Source: Gloeocapsopsis crepidinum LEGE 06123
Lineage (GTDB): Bacteria; Cyanobacteriota; Cyanobacteriia; Cyanobacteriales; Chroococcidiopsidaceae
NCBI RefSeq assembly: GCF_015207655.1
Contig: NZ_JADEWN010000007.1
Coordinates: forward strand, 1 to 64,000
DNA: 64,000 nt
Reading direction: 5' to 3'
The notes under the pieces are model-generated. The model had not been told where the DNA came from. It saw nothing but the letters and a program-made list of their open reading frames with translations, and searched no databases. The translations under genes and the position numbers were made by a program. Shown piece by piece: positions 62,107-64,000 of the stretch (positions are counted from its first letter, which is position 1; each line of letters begins with the position of its first letter).

Positions 62107-62382
62107 TTAAACGATTGGGCTGCCTGCCCAATTAACTAAAGATTGAATTGCGTTTAGCCCATCGTACATAGAACCACCTTGTAGAAAAGCTGTGTTGAGA
62201 TAGTTATAGTAAGATATATAGTCATATTGGTGAGCTGCAATTATTGATGGATCTAAGGTTGCAACTATAGGTGCATACCAATTGCTCTGCCAATCATAAC
62301 CACCTAAATTACCGCCGTTAATGTTAGCAGCTTCCTCAGTTGTAAGTTCAGTGAAAAGTGTTTGATTGTCGATAGTTTTCAT
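62107..62382 (-). CDS. double-glycine leader peptide (bacteriocin-like precursor)
   Basis: A 91-residue secreted-peptide precursor. The leader is about 24 residues, with LFTELTTEEAANINGG ending in the Gly23-Gly24 cleavage site recognised by C39 peptidases. The predicted core of 67 residues is rich in Tyr, Asn, Ala, Gly and Ser (NLGGYDWQSNWYAPI...) and has no Cys, so lanthionine rings are excluded and it is likely unmodified. Ribosome site GGAG lies nine bases before the ATG. Its own terminator and the exporter/HlyD genes follow on the same strand. I do not recognise the core sequence. Confidence 0.85.
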   Translation of the reverse strand: MKTIDNQTLFTELTTEEAANINGGNLGGYDWQSNWYAPIVATLDPSIIAAHQYDYISYYNYLNTAFLQGGSMYDGLNAIQSLVNWAGSPIV

Positions 62383-62543
62383 GTCTAATTTCTCCTGGAT
62401 TGAGTTTGATTTTAGTTACTCATAACTATTACTTGATTTGTTTTTTTTTGAGTAACTGTTGCTTTGATTTATACAATAAAGGAAGCAGCGAACTGGTGTA
62501 TTAACCTTTGTGCGAAGTTAAATGTTAAGCTAGGAAACAAAAA

Positions 62544-62642
62544 TTGCACAATCATGTAACTGCCATTGCAGAAAATTACATTGAAGGATTAGGAGAAGAA
62601 AAAATTGAATTTTCCGCACGAATTACAGATGCCCTTGACTAA
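62544..62642 (+). pseudogene. possible gene fragment interrupted by the repeat
   Basis: A plus-strand frame reads LHNHVTAIAENYIEGLGEEK then IEFSARITDALD and stops at 62642. It looks protein-like, but its last ten codons lie inside the dispersed repeat starting at 62620, which suggests that the repeat cut off a former gene here. No family is recognised, and it may be chance. Confidence 0.25.
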
Positions 62643-62752
62643 AGTTCGGGCTACCCAAGCAAAGTGTGCCTTCGCACACTCTCTATCAGAGTTTTAGTAG
62701 TAAGTCCAGGGAAGTAAACCTTGTTTGTCGAGCAGCGAATTTATTCGCCAAC
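62620..62752 (+). repeat. third copy of the dispersed structured repeat
   Basis: It starts GAATTACAGATGCCC and includes CTACCCAAGCAAAGTGTGCC and GCGAATTTATTCGC (62735-62748), as in the copy at 27628-27793. The hairpin AGTGTGC/GCACACT with loop CTTC (62663-62680) differs from AGTGTAC/GTACACT by an A:T to G:C pair exchange. The AGTCCA hairpin has eroded. The outer inverted ends are not obvious. It lies between the peptide gene and the beta-helix protein gene; the rest of that 62383-62759 spacer shows only an A+T-rich promoter region. Confidence 0.6.
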
Positions 62753-62759
62753 CTCTGAT

Positions 62760-64000
62760 CTATAACCATTTGTCACATTCACGACTTAAGATGATTTGCC
62801 CATTTGCAAGACGATAAGCAGCTTGTGGTTCGACAATCGGATCACCTATTTTCCAAGGACGACGTGTAGAAGTGGAATCGCTTTCTACACCGCGCACATT
62901 TCCTGTGGGATAAGGTGACACAGCAGCATCTCCAGGACGACTGGGTAAATTACCCCTACCTGTGATGGTAAATGTTCCGCCGCGATCGCTACTGCGAGCA
63001 ATACAACTATTGGCAACCAAAGCATTTGTATCAATTATATTTTCAGGTAATTCTGTCAGGCTATTTTGCAGAAAGCTCACATCTGGTATTGTGACGACTC
63101 CAGATACTGCACCAGTGGCGTTAATATCGGCGCGATCGTTGTTATCTAGGATATCGGGATTGATGTTAAAAGAATTAGTAGTAAAACTATTCCCAAAGTA
63201 AGCAGGAGTGTTGAGAGTAATGTTTCCGCCTTGTCCGTCTTGAGCAAAAGCAAAGATATCGCTGTCATCAAAAGCAATAATTGAATCAGCAGCTAAAGTA
63301 ATATCACCACCACTACCTGCACCACTAGCAACATTGGTTCGGATATCACTGTCACCGCGTAAGCGGATGTTTCTAGCGTTGATAGCGATCGCACCACCTG
63401 AAGATTGACTAGAACTAGTAGAAATGTCGCCGTTATTAGCTTCTAGTTCGCGAACAGTAATACTAATATTTTCGGCTTCTCCTAGTTCATCATTGCTAGT
63501 AATAAGTTCATCACCTGCTCCAGATTCCGAACTGATAGAACTTCCATCATTAAGGGTGATTTGGTTAGCATTGATGGTAATGTCTCCCGCAGTTCCGATG
63601 ATTTCCGTGTTGGCTGATATCCTTGCTCCATCATAGATAGATAGAGAACCTGCAGTAATATTTATATCTCCACCATTACCTGATGTTCCTGGTCGCCTGT
63701 CTTCTTGAGTGGCACCACTAAAAATACCAACATCAGCACCAGTTAAGACAATCGAGTTAGCATTGATATCGATTTTTCCAGCATTTCCTTGTCCTTGAGT
63801 TCTGGTGTTGATTTCTTGATAGCCAGAGAGAGATAGCGTCTCTGTCGTAATCTGAATATTACCGCCTCTTCCCACTGCTTCGGGTTCTACTTGAGTCAAA
63901 GCACCGCCACTGAGTGTACTGATATCGCTCCTAAAGGTGACACTCTCCCGCGCATTAATAATTATGTCGCCTCCATTACCACGTGCTTCAGTATCAGCAC
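62760..64000 (-). CDS. filamentous-haemagglutinin-like (two-partner secretion) protein, C-terminal part
   Basis: The minus-strand frame is open from the right window edge to a stop at 62760, giving at least 413 residues of the C-terminus. It consists of many short beta-helix repeats such as GNGGDINITAGSLSI and GDITINANQITLNDGSSIS, typical of FHA-like surface proteins secreted through TpsB channels. The end FTITGRGNLPSRPGDAAVSP and ANGQIILSRECDKWL is a conserved tail of cyanobacterial family members. The N-terminal TPS domain lies beyond the window. The likely location is the outer surface or outside the cell. Confidence 0.9.
   Translation of the reverse strand, partial: ADTEARGNGGDIIINARESVTFRSDISTLSGGALTQVEPEAVGRGGNIQITTETLSLSGYQEINTRTQGQGNAGKIDINANSIVLTGADVGIFSGATQEDRRPGTSGNGGDINITAGSLSIYDGARISANTEIIGTAGDITINANQITLNDGSSISSESGAGDELITSNDELGEAENISITVRELEANNGDISTSSSQSSGGAIAINARNIRLRGDSDIRTNVASGAGSGGDITLAADSIIAFDDSDIFAFAQDGQGGNITLNTPAYFGNSFTTNSFNINPDILDNNDRADINATGAVSGVVTIPDVSFLQNSLTELPENIIDTNALVANSCIARSSDRGGTFTITGRGNLPSRPGDAAVSPYPTGNVRGVESDSTSTRRPWKIGDPIVEPQAAYRLANGQIILSRECDKWL

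Overview
This window is cyanobacterial chromosome. The left edge holds the first 42 codons of psbD (photosystem II D2). HIP1 octamers (GCGATCGC) are scattered through genes and spacers, and several families are cyanobacterial specialities: UPF0367, Ycf66, a Slr1339-type salt-stress protein, a DUF1400 esterase and a two-partner-secretion beta-helix protein. Gene content and moderate A+T suggest a large-genome unicellular or colony-forming form (Chroococcidiopsis/Gloeocapsopsis-like), but the exact genus cannot be read from this sequence.

Layout. 0-12.6 kb: psbD (minus), UPF0367, a CbiO-like ATPase, a YacP/Rae1 NYN nuclease, tRNA-Asn, a PRC-barrel/lipid-kinase fusion, a metallophosphoesterase and a CdaR-type regulator. 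Three minus-strand membrane proteins follow (KirBac channel, YihY/BrkB family, ZIP-like), then a Tat-exported GH10 xylanase with three SLH repeats. 12.7-16 kb: AbgT- and GltS-type transporters. 17.5-22 kb: a divergent catabolic cluster (CocE hydrolase, cupin and cysteine hydrolase against a TrzA-type amidohydrolase). 22-24.7 kb: a P-loop kinase-like protein, type II NADH dehydrogenase and DoxX. 24.8-26 kb: a ParA ATPase translationally coupled to a coiled-coil partner ending in a Trp motif, read as the carboxysome-positioning pair McdA/McdB. 26.4-31.8 kb: glutaminase, VWA protein with its Slr1339-type partner, 2TM protein, creatininase family, 2H phosphoesterase and a methyltransferase. 31.9-37 kb: an apparent minus-strand operon of TPR protein, NitT/TauT-type ABC transporter, FAD-linked oxidase and Ycf66. 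37-46 kb: two alpha/beta hydrolases, a MerR regulator with its operator and a divergent membrane protein, an NmrA/AraC pair, DUF29, dienelactone hydrolase and a second AraC regulator. 46-54 kb: a sigma factor fused to a ClpX-type zinc finger, a decayed BrnT toxin with surviving antitoxin-like gene, HxlR regulator, cytoplasmic-looking HtrA protease, and redox enzymes including two SDRs. 54-58 kb: a mercuric-reductase-like pseudogene, an FRG-domain protein and an NhaP/TrkA-N antiporter. 58.4-62.4 kb: a secretion cluster of HlyD adaptor, C39-peptidase ABC exporter (broken by one base) and a double-glycine leader peptide. 62.8-64 kb: the C-terminal end of a filamentous-haemagglutinin-like protein.

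The most interesting systems are the GG-leader peptide/exporter cluster with its frameshift and its own terminator after the peptide gene, the McdAB-like pair, the sigma/zinc-finger fusion, the toxin that lost its middle while its antitoxin survived, and a dispersed structured repeat whose hairpin shows a compensatory base-pair change. Decay is frequent: relics of mscS, brnT and a mercuric-reductase-like gene were found in addition to the exporter frameshift.
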